This document shows, piece by piece, positions 1 to 8,287 of a stretch of 64,000 nt of DNA. Numbering within the stretch: position 1 is the first letter of the stretch; every line of letters starts with the position of its first letter. The stretch comes from Corynebacterium wankanglinii (GTDB lineage: Bacteria; Actinomycetota; Actinomycetes; Mycobacteriales; Mycobacteriaceae). The stretch is from the NCBI GenBank assembly GCA_014490595.1, contig CP061031.1, positions 1,488,001-1,552,000 on the forward strand, written 5' to 3'. The translations under genes were made by a program, and so were the position numbers. The notes under the pieces were generated by a model that worked only from the letters and a program-made list of their open reading frames with translations, did not search any database and had not been told where the DNA came from.

Positions 1-480
1 GCGGACGGTGCGGCGCGGGTCCTTGTCCTCGATCACACGCGCGGCCTCCGGGTCCACCTGCGCCAGCTCTGCGTGCAGTGCATCTACGCCGATGTCCGCC
101 AGCCGGTGCTCGTACTTCGCGCGCACGGCTGGATCGGTGGGTGGGAACGCCCAGGCGTCGATAAGCGACTGCGCATACAGCATCGACCCGCCCACGAGCA
201 CCGGCACCTTGCCGCGCGCCATGATCCCCTCCACCGTCGCAACCGCCAGCTCCTGGTACTCCGCAACGGACGCGGTGCGCGTGACGTCCCAGATGTCTAG
301 CAGGTGGTGCGGGATCCCTTCTCGCTCATCCACAGCCAGCTTGGCGGTGCCGATATCCATGCCCTTGTACAGCTGCATGGAGTCGACGTTCACCACCTCG
401 CCGCCGAGCTTGCGGGCAAGCGCGATGCCTAGCGCGGACTTGCCGCTGGCCGTGGGGCCTACTACTGCGATCGGTCTCAT
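1..480 (-). CDS. miaA: tRNA dimethylallyltransferase MiaA (3' end outside window)
   Basis: Transfers a dimethylallyl group to N6 of A37 in tRNAs that read U-starting codons, the substrate later used by MiaB, which is encoded about 4 kb away. The minus-strand frame opens with [18 protein letters not shown], containing the P-loop GPTASGKS at residues 8-15. It continues with [18 protein letters not shown], the DSxQxY substrate motif of the family. About 160 residues are present and the frame runs off the left edge, so the C-terminal half is missing from the window. Its ATG (478-480) overlaps the stop of the preceding gene in an ATGA arrangement, suggesting translational coupling. The next gene is Rv2728c-like, as in mycobacteria. 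The identification is secure. Confidence 0.96.
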   Translation of the reverse strand, partial: MRPIAVVGPTASGKSALGIALARKLGGEVVNVDSMQLYKGMDIGTAKLAVDEREGIPHHLLDIWDVTRTASVAEYQELAVATVEGIMARGKVPVLVGGSMLYAQSLIDAWAFPPTDPAVRAKYEHRLADIGVDALHAELAQVDPEAARVIEDKDPRRTVR

Positions 481-1049
481 ACGCACCACTGCGCCACATA
501 TCGGCCAACGCCAAGGGTGTTGTCATGGTCGATCAACGCCGCATCGCGTCGCGGCAGAGCCGCAAGCTGGTGCCAAAGCGCAGGCTCGGGCAGCAGCTTA
601 TCGACGACCTCCGGTTCCCCGCCATCGAGCCACCCACACAGCCGTTGGTGGTACTCCGGTGCGCCCTCTACCAGCGCAAGTGGGGCGCGCGGCGTGAGCC
701 CGGCCGGGCCATCCAGCACCACCACGGTGACCGAGTCTGTGTCGGGGCTGCCGATGTCGTCCCGGACCGCGCGTACAGGCAGGTCCCCTATCGAATACCG
801 CGCGACGAGCTCGCCCAGGTAATTGCCCCCGCGCACGGTGATCTGCGGCCCGCCCCAGGCGGCGAATGTGCCGGTTCGGGAGGTGCGCCAACGCTCATCC
901 ATGGAACAGACGATGTCGATCGGCCGCCCCGCAGCAGTACCCGCGAGCTTTCTCATGGCTTGGAGGAGGCGGCGCGAAGCTGCGTCATCAGGCGAAAGCG
1001 CGAGCGCGGGCGATCCCGGCACGATCCAAAGGTTGGGTCTCACGCGCAC
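477..1049 (-). CDS. Conserved actinobacterial protein, Rv2728c-like (extradiol dioxygenase subunit B-like)
   Basis: A protein of about 190 residues directly upstream of miaA and overlapping its start by four bases. The position and alanine-rich sequence match the mycobacterial Rv2728c family, which is sometimes described as having a class III extradiol dioxygenase subunit B-like fold. The sequence keeps glycine-rich turns ([28 protein letters not shown]) and a near C-terminal [13 protein letters not shown] segment. I see no metal-binding pattern strong enough to claim an enzyme activity. The start is uncertain. GTG at 1049 gives [12 protein letters not shown]. An ATG at 1112 would add about 21 residues and still lie clear of the divergent DUF349 gene. 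Function is unknown; co-transcription with miaA is inferred from the overlap. Confidence 0.75.
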   Translation of the reverse strand: MRVRPNLWIVPGSPALALSPDDAASRRLLQAMRKLAGTAAGRPIDIVCSMDERWRTSRTGTFAAWGGPQITVRGGNYLGELVARYSIGDLPVRAVRDDIGSPDTDSVTVVVLDGPAGLTPRAPLALVEGAPEYHQRLCGWLDGGEPEVVDKLLPEPALWHQLAALPRRDAALIDHDNTLGVGRYVAQWCV

Positions 1050-1176
1050 AACCCTACCCAGCGCCCCGATTGCTCCCCGCAGTGGAGAGACTGGCTGTAA
1101 TATCGCACGCATTGCGCAAGGCAGCCGCGACGCGCGGCACAGTGCGGCCGACGAGGCCGCGGAAAGGATGTCCCCG

Positions 1177-2538
1177 ATGACTGAGTCCAACACCCCGCAT
1201 TCCACTCCGACCCCGGGCACGAAGGTGCCGTCGCCCGCCGCGATGGCGAAAAAACCCGGGCCGCGCCCGGGCGCCACGGTAAAAACCGTCACCCCGGCAC
1301 CAATGCCCGCACGTGAACCGTCGGATCCGTCGAAATTCGGCCGCGTAGACGAAGATGGCAACGTTTTCCTCACCCGCCGTGGCGAGGAGCGCCAGATCGG
1401 CTCCTGGCAGGCGGGGACCCCGGAGGAGGGACTGGCGCACTACGGCCAACGCTACGACGATTTGGTCACCGAAGTCGAGCTACTTGAGACCCGCCTGCGC
1501 GCCCACCCGGAGGAAGCCGATTCCATCCGCAAATCCGCCGAAGCACTGAAGGCGTCGCTGGCCGACGCCGCCGTGATCGGCGACATCGATGCCGTGGAGG
1601 CCCGCCTGGACAAGGCGATCGACGCCTCCGATTCCGCGCGAGAGAAGGCGAAGGAGCAGAAAGCGCAGCGCCGCCGCGATGCGATCGCCCGCAAGGAGAA
1701 GCTCGCTGCTGAAGCGGAGGATCTCGCGGAAAACTCGACCGAATGGAAGGCAGCAGGCGACCGCATCCGCGAGATCTTGGAAGAATGGCGCGGCATCCGC
1801 GGCATCGACCGGGCGACAGACGACGAGCTGTGGAAGCGCTATTCGCGCGCCCGCGACAGCTTCAACCGCCGCCGCGGCTCCCACTTCGCAGAGCTGGATC
1901 GCGGCCGCGCGCAGGCAAGGAAAGCTAAGGAAGAGCTGGTGGAGCGCGCCGAGGCGCTGAAAGACTCCACCGAGTGGGGCGAGACGGCCCGCGCGTACCG
2001 CGACCTCATGGCAGAGTGGAAGGCTGCCGGCCGCGCCCCGCGCGAGGTGGACGACAAGCTGTGGGAACGCTTCCGTGCAGCCCAAGACCACTTCTTCGAG
2101 GCCCGCAACGCCGTCAACGCCGAGCGCGACCGCGAGTTCGAGGCTAACGCCGAGGCCAAGGATGCCCTGCTGGCGGAGTACGACGCACAGGTCGACCCGG
2201 CGAAAGGGCTGGGTGGTGCGAAGGCGAAGCTGCGCGAGCTGCAGGACAAGTGGGACGAGATCGGCTATGTCCCACGCGGGCGTGTGCGCGAGTTCGAGGA
2301 CAAGATCGCGCGCATCGAGCAGCGTGTAGCGGATGCCGAGGACTCCCGCTGGCGCAAGACCGACCCGGCGCAGCAGGACAAGGCGAATCAGTTCCAGGTC
2401 AAGGCGGACGAGTTCGTACGCCAGGCCGAGGCCGCAGAGGCGAAGGGCGACGCGGCGAAGGCCGCCTCGCTCCGCGAGCAGGCGCAGCAGTGGCAGGAGT
2501 TCGCCGACGTGGCCGCCAAGGCTGTCAACGAGGGCTAG
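1177..2538 (+). CDS. DUF349 domain-containing protein (Rv2731-like)
   Basis: 453 residues. The first 60 or so are rich in proline, alanine and lysine and look disordered. The rest is strongly charged and helical, with three or more repeats of the DUF349 pattern: Trp-Lys-x-Ala-Gly followed about 20 residues later by Asp-Asp-x-Leu-Trp-x-x-(F/Y)-x-x-A. Examples are EWKAAGDRI...TDDELWKRYSRARD and EWKAAGRAP...DDKLWERFRAAQD. This predicts a coiled-coil cytoplasmic protein. ATG 1177 is preferred over ATG 1168 because GGAAAGG (1161-1167) sits nine bases upstream of the former and directly against the latter. The gene neighbours the Rv2732c-like gene and miaB as in mycobacteria. The molecular role of the family is not established. 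Confidence 0.88.
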   Translation: MTESNTPHSTPTPGTKVPSPAAMAKKPGPRPGATVKTVTPAPMPAREPSDPSKFGRVDEDGNVFLTRRGEERQIGSWQAGTPEEGLAHYGQRYDDLVTEVELLETRLRAHPEEADSIRKSAEALKASLADAAVIGDIDAVEARLDKAIDASDSAREKAKEQKAQRRRDAIARKEKLAAEAEDLAENSTEWKAAGDRIREILEEWRGIRGIDRATDDELWKRYSRARDSFNRRRGSHFAELDRGRAQARKAKEELVERAEALKDSTEWGETARAYRDLMAEWKAAGRAPREVDDKLWERFRAAQDHFFEARNAVNAERDREFEANAEAKDALLAEYDAQVDPAKGLGGAKAKLRELQDKWDEIGYVPRGRVREFEDKIARIEQRVADAEDSRWRKTDPAQQDKANQFQVKADEFVRQAEAAEAKGDAAKAASLREQAQQWQEFADVAAKAVNEG

Positions 2539-3617
2539 TGCTGCACCCTCACCTGTTCGTCCCCCGCCCAGATCACGGCGACAGCGCCGAGGCTGTGGTC
2601 GGGGGCTACGCGTTTTCCGCCACGCTGGCCATTCAGGACATCACTGGCCTTGCCACCTCCGGTGTGTCCGCGCCCCACATTGCCAAGCGCCTCGAGCCGT
2701 CCGCTGAGTCGGAGGCGATGCTGTTCGGGCTAACGTCTGCGCAGCACCTCCGCCCAGTTACGGATGTGGGATATCCCGAGCTGTTCGCCGACGATCTCGA
2801 CGACCTCGATGCCTGGTTGTTCGTCTCCCTGCCGCTTCTGGAGGACCGCGGGGTCATTGAAGCCAACTTCACCTTCGACTCCAAGCTCGCGCCGCTTCCA
2901 GGCGAGCCCATCCCCGCCGCACCGTGGGCCAGCGCCCTGACGCTTCTCGACGATCTCTCGGTCCGCCTCAACCGCCCCACGCGCCAACTCTGGGTGACTC
3001 ACACCGTCAATGCGGACGAACCGCCGAAGGTGCGGGACTTCGGCTACGTTCCAGCGTTCCGCGAGGACCAGGCGACCTTCGACGCCTCTGCGGTTGCCAC
3101 ACTGCCTGGCACATCGCCGTGCGAGCTCGACGTTGTCGAAGGTCCCGGATTTTCCTCCCGGCGCACCGCAGCGCCGGAGGAGGTGCAACAGTTCTCCCGT
3201 CTGCTCACCGCAGCCTCCCGCGACTACCCGCGCGGCGATCTCGTCATGGACACCATTGAGTGGGACCTCGCCCGCATCCGCGACGCTGGCGCGCGGCTCA
3301 ACGACCGCGGTGGCGCGCAGCTGACAGGCCTCGTCTACGTCGACGGCGAGATTGTGGGCCTGTGTGAAGTGGTCCGCTACGCCTCCGGCAACCCCAAAGT
3401 GTGCGAACTGGGCTTGGTCTACGTTCTGCCCGGGCACCGCGGCCGCGGCATCGGCTCAAACATGCTCCGTGCCTCCCTCGAACAGGCGACGCACGTGTGG
3501 GAAGACGTGGAAACGGTGTACTGCTCCTACCCCGCCGACGCCCCCGCCGCGAAGGCCGTCATGCGCGCCTTGGACGCCGAAGTGGTTTCTGCCACCACCG
3601 CCTGGCAGAAGTACTAA
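2538..3617 (+). CDS. GNAT family N-acetyltransferase
   Basis: 359 residues. The C-terminal half holds a typical acetyl-CoA binding segment near residues 290-312: LGLVYVLPGHRGRGIGSNML, with the (R/Q)-x-x-G-x-(G/A) P-loop as R-G-R-G-I-G. The N-terminal half resembles a second, degenerate acyltransferase lobe without that loop, as in two-lobed actinobacterial GNATs such as MshD. Nothing in the sequence identifies the substrate. The GTG start at 2538 overlaps the TAG stop of the DUF349 gene by one base (TAGTG), so the two genes are probably translationally coupled. The 3' end overlaps the convergent membrane-protein gene by four bases. Confidence 0.85.
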   Translation: MLHPHLFVPRPDHGDSAEAVVGGYAFSATLAIQDITGLATSGVSAPHIAKRLEPSAESEAMLFGLTSAQHLRPVTDVGYPELFADDLDDLDAWLFVSLPLLEDRGVIEANFTFDSKLAPLPGEPIPAAPWASALTLLDDLSVRLNRPTRQLWVTHTVNADEPPKVRDFGYVPAFREDQATFDASAVATLPGTSPCELDVVEGPGFSSRRTAAPEEVQQFSRLLTAASRDYPRGDLVMDTIEWDLARIRDAGARLNDRGGAQLTGLVYVDGEIVGLCEVVRYASGNPKVCELGLVYVLPGHRGRGIGSNMLRASLEQATHVWEDVETVYCSYPADAPAAKAVMRALDAEVVSATTAWQKY

Positions 3618-4225
3618 TCCAATCGCTTGTGGCGCTGGGCGGCGCGGGACCTTCGGTCGTCGATAAGCAACGGGTTTTCAGTCTCCCTCGTCGCCGCCTG
3701 CTGGGCGAGCGCGACTTGGTCCCGGCCTTGAGCCTCAGCGCGTTCGCGGGCGACGGCCGCCTGCGATGCGTTGCGCGACAGAATGAGCGGGAAGATGGTA
3801 AATACCACGACGGCCGCCGAAAGAATAGCCAGGTAGTACCCGGGGCCGCGGTGGATATCCACCCCGCTGGAGTTGCGCAGCCAGATGCCCAGCACCGAGA
3901 ACACGAGCGAGACGGCGGTAACCATCCAGGCAGGCACAGCCAGCGCGAACCGCTGAAACGCTACAACGAGCGTGGTCACAACGCCGACTCCGATAAAGGA
4001 AACCCACGCAAAGACATACTCCGTGATAGCGGTGTGTGCCTCCTCGGCCGCACTGCTAGCGGCGAGCACCTGCCAGCCGGAGGCGTCTCCGACAAACGGC
4101 AGGAACAGCGACACCAGGTACAGCGCAGCTGCCGCGCCGAGCACCCAACGCTTCGCCCCCATATCGACGGTGGAGGCTGCGGTTTTCTCCGCTTGGGCGA
4201 GGGATTCGGTGTTGGACTGCGTCAT
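3614..4225 (-). CDS. Integral membrane protein, Rv2732c-like
   Basis: 203 residues with four hydrophobic helices: WVLGAAAALYLVSLFLPF, the FAWVSFIGVGVVTTLVVAF region, MVTAVSLVFSVLGIWL, and YYLAILSAAVVVFTIFPLIL. The tail is charged and cytoplasmic (roughly the last 50 residues). The position between the DUF349 gene and miaB matches mycobacterial Rv2732c, a conserved transmembrane protein of unknown function. The ATG at 4225 is chosen because a TACAGT hexamer (4234-4239, minus strand) lies eight bases upstream, which implies a leaderless transcript. The alternative ATG at 4234 would fall inside that hexamer. Confidence 0.85.
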   Translation of the reverse strand: MTQSNTESLAQAEKTAASTVDMGAKRWVLGAAAALYLVSLFLPFVGDASGWQVLAASSAAEEAHTAITEYVFAWVSFIGVGVVTTLVVAFQRFALAVPAWMVTAVSLVFSVLGIWLRNSSGVDIHRGPGYYLAILSAAVVVFTIFPLILSRNASQAAVARERAEAQGRDQVALAQQAATRETENPLLIDDRRSRAAQRHKRLD

Positions 4226-4233
4226 GTCGCCCA

Positions 4234-4239
4234 ACTGTA
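4234..4239 (-). promoter_or_regulatory. -10 hexamer (TACAGT) of the Rv2732c-like gene
   Basis: TACAGT on the minus strand, eight bases before the ATG at 4225. This fits the corynebacterial TAnnnT -10 consensus with transcription beginning at or next to the start codon. Confidence 0.5.
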
Positions 4240-4242
4240 GCC

Positions 4243-5769
4243 CTAGCCGCCGCAGCAGGCGGAATCCGCCGGCACAGCGGCGGGCCGGCCGATGGACGGC
4301 AGGCCGAGACCCACTCCGATCGGCGCGGTGGTGGGCACCTCGCCCCGCGCGGAGTTGTCGCCCGCCTGAGTGCGGCGGTGCTCGTGGATGCCGGAATCCG
4401 CGATCAGGTAGTGCGGCTTCGCCTCAGTGACGGTGACCGTGACGTAGTCGCCCGGGCGAACCTCGCCGTCAATGGCGCCCTCGAGTGCGAAGTGCACCAG
4501 GCGCCCGTCGCGGGCACGCCCCGACATGCGCTGAGTGCGGTCGTTTTTGCGGCCGTCTTCCTGCACTAAAAGTTCCTGGCGCGTACCGACGAGCTTCGCG
4601 TTCTCCTCCGCACTGATATGCTCCTGCAGCGCGTGAAGCCGCTCGAAGCGTTCCTGCACCACCGCCTTGGGGATTTGCTTCTCCATGTCCGCCGCTGGCG
4701 TGCCCGGGCGCGGCGAGTATTGGAACGTGAACGCAGAGGTAAAACGCGCCTTTTCCACCACGTCGAGCGTGGCCTGGAAATCCTCCTCGGTCTCACCCGG
4801 GAAACCAACGATGATGTCTGTGGTAATCGCGGCGTGCGGCAACTTCTCACGGACTTCGTCCAAGATGGCCAAGAACTTCTTCGAGCGGTAGGACCGGCGC
4901 ATGTCCTTGAGTACCTTGTCCGAACCGGATTGCAGCGGCATGTGCAGCTGCGGGCACACGTTGGGCGTCTCCGCCATCGCATCAATGACGTCGGAGGTGA
5001 ATTCCGCCGGGTGCGGGGAGGTAAACCGTACGCGTTCCAACCCCTCAATATCGCCGCAGGCGCGCAGCAGCTTCGAAAACGCGGAGCGGTCGCGCTCCAT
5101 GTCGGCGTCGACAAAATTCACCCCGTAGGAGTTCACGTTTTGGCCGAGCAGGGTGACCTCAGAGACTCCCTGATCCACTAACGCCTTAACCTCCGCGAGG
5201 ATCTCTCCCGGGCGGCGGTCGATCTCCTTGCCTCGCAGGCTGGGCACAATACAAAAGGTGCATGTGTTATTGCAGCCCACAGAGATGGACACCCAGCCGG
5301 CGTAGGAGGACTCACGCTTGGCGGGGAGTACGGACGGAAAGATCTCGAGGGATTCGGCAATCTCAACCTGGGCCTCGTCCTCCACGCGGGCACGGTCCAA
5401 TAACGCCGGCAGCGCGGAGATATTGTGGGTGCCAAAGACAGCGTCGACCCACGGAGCCTTCTCGATAACGGTGTCGCGATCTTTCTGCGCGAGGCAACCA
5501 CCGACGGCGATCTGCATGCCCGGGTGCTCAGCCTTGACGTTTTTCAACTGCCCAAGGGAGCCGTAGAGACGCTTATCCGCGTTATCGCGCACCGCGCAGG
5601 TGTTGAAGACCACTAGGTCCGGCTCCACTCCGGTCTCGGCCGCAACATAGCCAGCGTCCTCAAGCATGCCGGAGAGACGCTCGGAGTCGTGCACATTCAT
5701 CTGGCAGCCGAATGTGCGCACCTCGTAAGTGCGCGGATTGCTGGTGTGGGTGCTGCTCGCCGTAGTCAC
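4243..5769 (-). CDS. miaB: tRNA-2-methylthio-N6-dimethylallyladenosine synthase MiaB
   Basis: 508-residue radical-SAM methylthiotransferase that adds a methylthio group to i6A37 of tRNA after MiaA. The N-terminal UPF0004 domain has the three auxiliary-cluster cysteines at about residues 22 (TFGCQMN), 58 (NTCAVR) and 92 (GGCLAQ). The radical-SAM CxxxCxxC motif is C166-NNT-C170-TF-C173. A TRAM domain lies near residues 390-455. The last 40 residues are a low-complexity tail ending in CCGG, which is longer than usual. The GTG start gives MTTASSTH, and [11 protein letters not shown] follows closely. A TAGACT hexamer eight bases upstream suggests a leaderless mRNA independent of bioF. Confidence 0.97.
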   Translation of the reverse strand: MTTASSTHTSNPRTYEVRTFGCQMNVHDSERLSGMLEDAGYVAAETGVEPDLVVFNTCAVRDNADKRLYGSLGQLKNVKAEHPGMQIAVGGCLAQKDRDTVIEKAPWVDAVFGTHNISALPALLDRARVEDEAQVEIAESLEIFPSVLPAKRESSYAGWVSISVGCNNTCTFCIVPSLRGKEIDRRPGEILAEVKALVDQGVSEVTLLGQNVNSYGVNFVDADMERDRSAFSKLLRACGDIEGLERVRFTSPHPAEFTSDVIDAMAETPNVCPQLHMPLQSGSDKVLKDMRRSYRSKKFLAILDEVREKLPHAAITTDIIVGFPGETEEDFQATLDVVEKARFTSAFTFQYSPRPGTPAADMEKQIPKAVVQERFERLHALQEHISAEENAKLVGTRQELLVQEDGRKNDRTQRMSGRARDGRLVHFALEGAIDGEVRPGDYVTVTVTEAKPHYLIADSGIHEHRRTQAGDNSARGEVPTTAPIGVGLGLPSIGRPAAVPADSACCGG

Positions 5770-5777
5770 GGCCAGAC

Positions 5778-5783
5778 AGTCTA
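5778..5783 (-). promoter_or_regulatory. -10 hexamer (TAGACT) of miaB
   Basis: TAGACT on the minus strand, eight bases upstream of the miaB GTG at 5769 and in the 24-base gap after bioF. It suggests that miaB has its own leaderless promoter. Confidence 0.5.
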
Positions 5784-5793
5784 ACCAGGAGGG

Positions 5794-6942
5794 CTACAAC
5801 CGCGAAATGGCGTGAGCGAGCCCGTCGATCTGCTCGTCGGTGTGGCTGGCCATCACCGTCACCCGCAGCATGGCGGCACCTCGCGGCACGGTAGGCCAGC
5901 GGATGGCGGGCACGAAATACCCGGCGGCGCGCAGCGCGGCAGAGGCGCGTACCGCCTCGCCTTCGTCCCCGATGGGGACCGGGATGATAGGGCTCGGCCA
6001 CTCCCCCATGCCGAGGTGCGTGGCCAGTCTGCGGATGTTGCGGTGCAGCGCCGGCACCGGGCTTTCTGCCCCTTCGAGGATTCCAATGGCGGCCGACACC
6101 GCCGCGCATGTGGCCGGAGCAGACGACGTGGAATACACGAACGTGCGGGCCTTCTGCCGCAGCATCCCCGCGACCGGGGCGGACGCAGCCACTGCCCCGC
6201 CCTCTACTCCGAGGGCTTTCGATGCGGTGGCGACGAGGATGTCCGGATGGTCGTCGAGAAGCGCGAAATGCTCGTTGATACCACGGCCGGTCGCGCCAAG
6301 GGTGCCGGTGCCGTGGGCGTCGTCGACCATGAGCGCCGCGCCGTGAGCACGGCATACCTCGAGCAACTCCGGTACTGGTGCAAGCGTGCCGTCCATCGAA
6401 AACAACCCGTCGGTGACCACGAGGGCGTTGCCGTTGTACTGGGCAAGCAACTCGCCGACGTGGGCGGGGTCCCGGTGGCGAAAGACGCGCACCGTCGCGC
6501 CCTGCGCTTTAGCGAGCCGGCAGCCGTCAATGATGCTGGCGTGGTTGCGCTCGTCGGAGAGGATGAGGACATCGGGCCCGGCAAGCGCCTGCAGCACACC
6601 CGTGTTGGCGAGAAACCCGGCGGAGAAAAATACGGCGTCCTCGTACCCGAGGAAGCGGGCGAAATCGCGCTCAACCTGGCGATGTGCCTCGGTGGTTCCG
6701 GTAGTCAGCCGTGATCCACCGGAGCCCACACCGAGCAGCGCAAGCGCATGTGCGGCGGCGCCCCTCACCGCGGGATGCTCCGCCAGGCCTAGGTAATTCG
6801 AAGAACTGAATAATACGTATTCCTCGCCGTCGATGCCGCTGACCGGGCCTTGGCCCGTGCAAAACACAGCGGGGGTGCGTTCGAGCCCAGCCGCTCGCCA
6901 GTTGTTGAGGACACGCTGGGCATCGCGGTCCAGCCAGCTCAT
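5794..6942 (-). CDS. bioF: 8-amino-7-oxononanoate synthase BioF
   Basis: 382-residue PLP enzyme of the alpha-oxoamine synthase family that condenses pimeloyl-CoA with L-alanine to KAPA, the first committed ring-forming step of biotin synthesis. Seen in the sequence: SSSNYLGLA (residues 46-54), the glycine-rich GSGGSRLTTGT (73-83), the DDAHGTG motif (207-213) that holds the cofactor, and TASKALG with the Schiff-base lysine at 242. BioF and the related 2-amino-3-ketobutyrate CoA ligase share this architecture. The bioF call rests mainly on the immediately upstream bioW, whose stop overlaps this ATG (ATGA). The length is normal for BioF. Confidence 0.93.
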   Translation of the reverse strand: MSWLDRDAQRVLNNWRAAGLERTPAVFCTGQGPVSGIDGEEYVLFSSSNYLGLAEHPAVRGAAAHALALLGVGSGGSRLTTGTTEAHRQVERDFARFLGYEDAVFFSAGFLANTGVLQALAGPDVLILSDERNHASIIDGCRLAKAQGATVRVFRHRDPAHVGELLAQYNGNALVVTDGLFSMDGTLAPVPELLEVCRAHGAALMVDDAHGTGTLGATGRGINEHFALLDDHPDILVATASKALGVEGGAVAASAPVAGMLRQKARTFVYSTSSAPATCAAVSAAIGILEGAESPVPALHRNIRRLATHLGMGEWPSPIIPVPIGDEGEAVRASAALRAAGYFVPAIRWPTVPRGAAMLRVTVMASHTDEQIDGLAHAISRL

Positions 6943-7655
6943 TGAGCGCCTCCAACAAGCACGGGGGTGTGCTCGAGATAGTGGACCAAGTCTGCCGTAT
7001 CGTTCGTGTCCACCACGAAAAGACGCCCACCTATAGGGGACCCCGCCGGTTTCATGTTTCTCACACGCAGGTAGCCGAGCGACTGCGTTGCCACGTAGCC
7101 AGTGGTGTAATCCGGATCGTCCGAAATACACACTTCCGCAAGCACCGCTGGGTGGTGGGCGACTTTGGAAGCGAGCACTAGCGCGTCGGTTATCCGCGTC
7201 TTTCCGGATCCCTGCTCGGGGCGCTCCCCCGTTGCTGTGGCGGCATCCATCGACGTCACCCGCACGCCGCGAGCATGATCCCGCTCGAGACGCTCGCCGG
7301 TGGAGGCATCGAAGAGGATCGCGCCACGCATGTCGCGCACGCTAGTTAAGAGTTCCCACGCGCGCTCCGCGTGCGGAGTCAGCGGGTCGAGGGTCCGCAG
7401 CACTACCTCGCGGGCTTCGTCCAGAGCGCGGGAGCCTGCCTCCGTGATCGAGAGGGCCGGGATACGCATGACATCGCCATGGATTGCTGCCACCGTAATC
7501 GTTATCGAATCGGGCTGGCCCTTGCCGTGAGAAAGCGCCCGCCGGCTCATGGCGGCGCAGACGGTGCCGACCTCGTGTTCCTCCACGATTCGCTCCGCGC
7601 CGGATATGTGGGCGCCGAGCGCGCTGGAGCGCATCTTCACGCTGAACAATGCCAT
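6939..7655 (-). CDS. bioW: 6-carboxyhexanoate-CoA ligase (pimeloyl-CoA synthetase) BioW
   Basis: 238 residues. It activates free pimelate with ATP and CoA to pimeloyl-CoA, the substrate of the following BioF. The sequence follows the BioW family from end to end: FSVKMRSS near the start, HISGAERIV (about 17-25), DMRGAILFDASTGERLE (about 108-124), RGVRVTSMD, ITDALVLASKVAHHPAVLAE, and CISDDPDYTTGYVA near residue 190. ATG 7655 is chosen over GTG 7661 because a TAGACT hexamer ends seven bases before the ATG. The stop overlaps bioF, forming a two-gene operon. A perfect TGAAC-N3-GTTCA palindrome lies just upstream of the -10 region. No bioA, bioD or bioB is in the window. Confidence 0.93.
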   Translation of the reverse strand: MALFSVKMRSSALGAHISGAERIVEEHEVGTVCAAMSRRALSHGKGQPDSITITVAAIHGDVMRIPALSITEAGSRALDEAREVVLRTLDPLTPHAERAWELLTSVRDMRGAILFDASTGERLERDHARGVRVTSMDAATATGERPEQGSGKTRITDALVLASKVAHHPAVLAEVCISDDPDYTTGYVATQSLGYLRVRNMKPAGSPIGGRLFVVDTNDTADLVHYLEHTPVLVGGAQ

Positions 7656-7662
7656 GTTCACC

Positions 7663-7668
7663 AGTCTA
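7663..7668 (-). promoter_or_regulatory. -10 hexamer (TAGACT) of the bioW-bioF operon
   Basis: TAGACT on the minus strand, followed by exactly seven bases and the bioW ATG at 7655. It points to a leaderless bioWF transcript and decides the start codon. Confidence 0.6.
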
Positions 7669-7679
7669 AAAGACTGCCC

Positions 7680-7692
7680 TGAACACCGTTCA
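7680..7692. promoter_or_regulatory. Candidate BioQ operator (TGAAC-N3-GTTCA) upstream of bioW
   Basis: TGAACACCGTTCA is a perfect 5-3-5 palindrome directly upstream of the bioW -10 hexamer. The C. glutamicum biotin repressor BioQ is known to bind TGAAC-N3-GTTAC, so this differs from that motif by swapping its last two bases. A second, wider inverted repeat of the same words (TGAAC-N8-GTTCA, about 7643-7660) spans the bioW start codon. Repressor binding is inferred. Confidence 0.6.
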
Positions 7693-7702
7693 AGTTTTTT
7701 CG

Positions 7703-8284
7703 CTATTGTTCACGCTCCGCGATCCGCGCGTCGAGCTCTTCGCGCGCGATGCGCAACGCCATGCCCTGGTTGAAGCCGCGCCGCGCGAGAGCGCCGACAA
7801 TGCGGCGCAGATACTTGTCATACTCGGCGCGGTCTGCGGGGGCGGTTCTGACCTTGCGTGCAGCTTTCGACGCAACCGCACGTGCGGTTCGCTCCTCATC
7901 GTCCTCGGAAATCTGCTCAAGAGCGGCGGTCCGGTCCGCCCCCGCGACACCCTTGTCCCGCAGCTCCATGTCCAAGGCTCGGGCGGATTTGCCCCGGCGA
8001 GCCGCACGCTGGCGTACCCACTCGTGGGCGAACTGAGCGTCGTTGACCAAGCCGGAGCCAGCGAGACCGTCGATCACCTCATCCACCAGCTGAGGCTCGA
8101 ACTCCGCCTTGATCAACCGCTCCCGCAGCTCCGACCGGGAACGCGCACGCTGGTCCAGCAACCCTAGGGCACGCTTGCGAACTGGAGCCAGCGCTTCTTC
8201 ACGCTCACGGTCGAACAGACCAGTGCCCGACTCGTACGCGTCAAGCGCAGCTTGCAGCCGGGCAACCTTGTCGGGATCCGGCAC
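7703..8284 (-). CDS. recX: Regulatory protein RecX
   Basis: 193 residues. RecX binds RecA filaments and limits recombinase activity. The sequence has the three-helix repeats typical of the family: ALGLLDQRARSRSELRERLIKAEFEPQLVDEVIDGLAGSGLVND as the first repeat (about residues 37-80), QFAHEWVRQRAARRGKSARAL as the middle conserved segment, and a C-terminal repeat around YLRRIVGALARRGFNQGMALRIARE. The N-terminal extension of about 30 residues is poorly conserved. The start lies three bases downstream of the recA stop, so the two genes are almost certainly co-transcribed, as in mycobacteria. Confidence 0.94.
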   Translation of the reverse strand: MPDPDKVARLQAALDAYESGTGLFDREREEALAPVRKRALGLLDQRARSRSELRERLIKAEFEPQLVDEVIDGLAGSGLVNDAQFAHEWVRQRAARRGKSARALDMELRDKGVAGADRTAALEQISEDDEERTARAVASKAARKVRTAPADRAEYDKYLRRIVGALARRGFNQGMALRIAREELDARIAEREQ

Positions 8285-8287
8285 CCG

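Noticed and set aside
1050..1373. Extension of the Rv2728c-like protein by up to 108 residues
   Set aside because: The extension overlaps the start of the divergent DUF349 gene and is proline/serine-rich noise.
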